This document shows positions 13,458 through 13,608 of a stretch of DNA of 13,608 bases, one piece after another. This stretch comes from Perkinsus olseni (Eukaryota; Perkinsozoa; Perkinsida; Perkinsidae). Under the pieces are notes generated by a model. The model ran no database searches. It saw only the letters and a list, made by a program, of their open reading frames with translations, and was not told where the DNA came from. Location of the stretch: assembly GCA_013115135.1 (NCBI GenBank), contig JABANP010000880.1, positions 1 to 13,608 of the forward strand, given 5' to 3'. Position 1 is the stretch's first letter. The number at the start of each line of letters is the position of its first letter. Made by a program: the position numbers and the translations under genes.

Positions 13458-13608
13458 CGCATTTCAACCTTAGCGATTTCCCCACACATGGAGTTTGAAC
13501 GACTCTTGTCCTACTGAGAGCGATTAAACTCTCACTTAGTAGCCACGGGCACCCAGAATTGTCATCGGTAACTCATATGGGTCTCTTAGACAAGTTATGG
13601 TTCCGTGA

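Larger units (their letters stand above)
12471..13608. other. Single-copy right flank, no confident gene
   Basis: No similarity to the repeat unit beyond a 13-base match (tgcgctaaactcc, about 13049 against 172). Open frames on both strands between 12598 and 13045 overlap one another and look random. A 47-codon plus frame at 13178-13321 has a hydrophobic start (MNRLLILQVWALL) but nothing to compare it with. One site of the 14-bp insertion class is at 13436-13457. Confidence 0.4.

Overview
The window looks eukaryotic. The genes are short, widely spaced and on both strands. Donor-like sites (CAG|GTAAAC at 5219, CAG|GTAAGC at 6006) suggest introns, and there is a 246-bp element with long terminal inverted repeats and a 454-bp solo-LTR-like element. 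There is no operon structure. Base composition, fast-evolving small secreted or membrane proteins in tandem copies, and a fragment resembling the start of a folate/biopterin (BT1-type) transporter fit a protist. An alveolate such as Perkinsus is my best guess, held with low confidence and from memory of protein style only.

Almost everything up to about 12470 is a mosaic tandem array of one repeat unit. The tail of a copy is at 1-650. Copy 1 (651-2990) has a large internal deletion, copy 2 (2991-7944) is the fullest, copy 3 is 7945-12143, and a truncated copy 4 is 12144-12470. The remaining 1.1 kb is single-copy and holds no gene I recognise. A full unit holds, in order: a minus-strand gene M1, seen as a last-exon-like block and a signal-peptide-like block; a head-to-head plus-strand gene P1 for a roughly 144-residue membrane-anchored or secreted protein; the first exon of a BT1-like transporter, P2; about 1.3 kb without a clear gene; and a minus-strand gene M2 for a small two-cysteine protein.

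Insertions date the array. The inverted-repeat element (4-bp target duplication TACT) is in copies 2 and 3, while copy 4 has the clean empty site. The LTR-like element (TGTTGGGAG...CTCCCAACA, target duplication CGAA) is in copy 2 only, with the empty site in copy 3.

The most striking signal is a recurrent micro-insertion. At nine separate loci an octamer S has been changed in exactly the same way: the full reverse complement of S (8 bp) is inserted, followed by a direct copy of the six inner bases of S, for a net gain of 14 bp. Three more loci fit with one mismatch and one looks nested. Four loci have an unfilled paralogous site inside this window, which proves they are insertions. One falls in the P1 coding sequence of copy 3, destroys the original reading frame and supplies a new in-frame ATG. 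I know of no named element or mutational class with this architecture.
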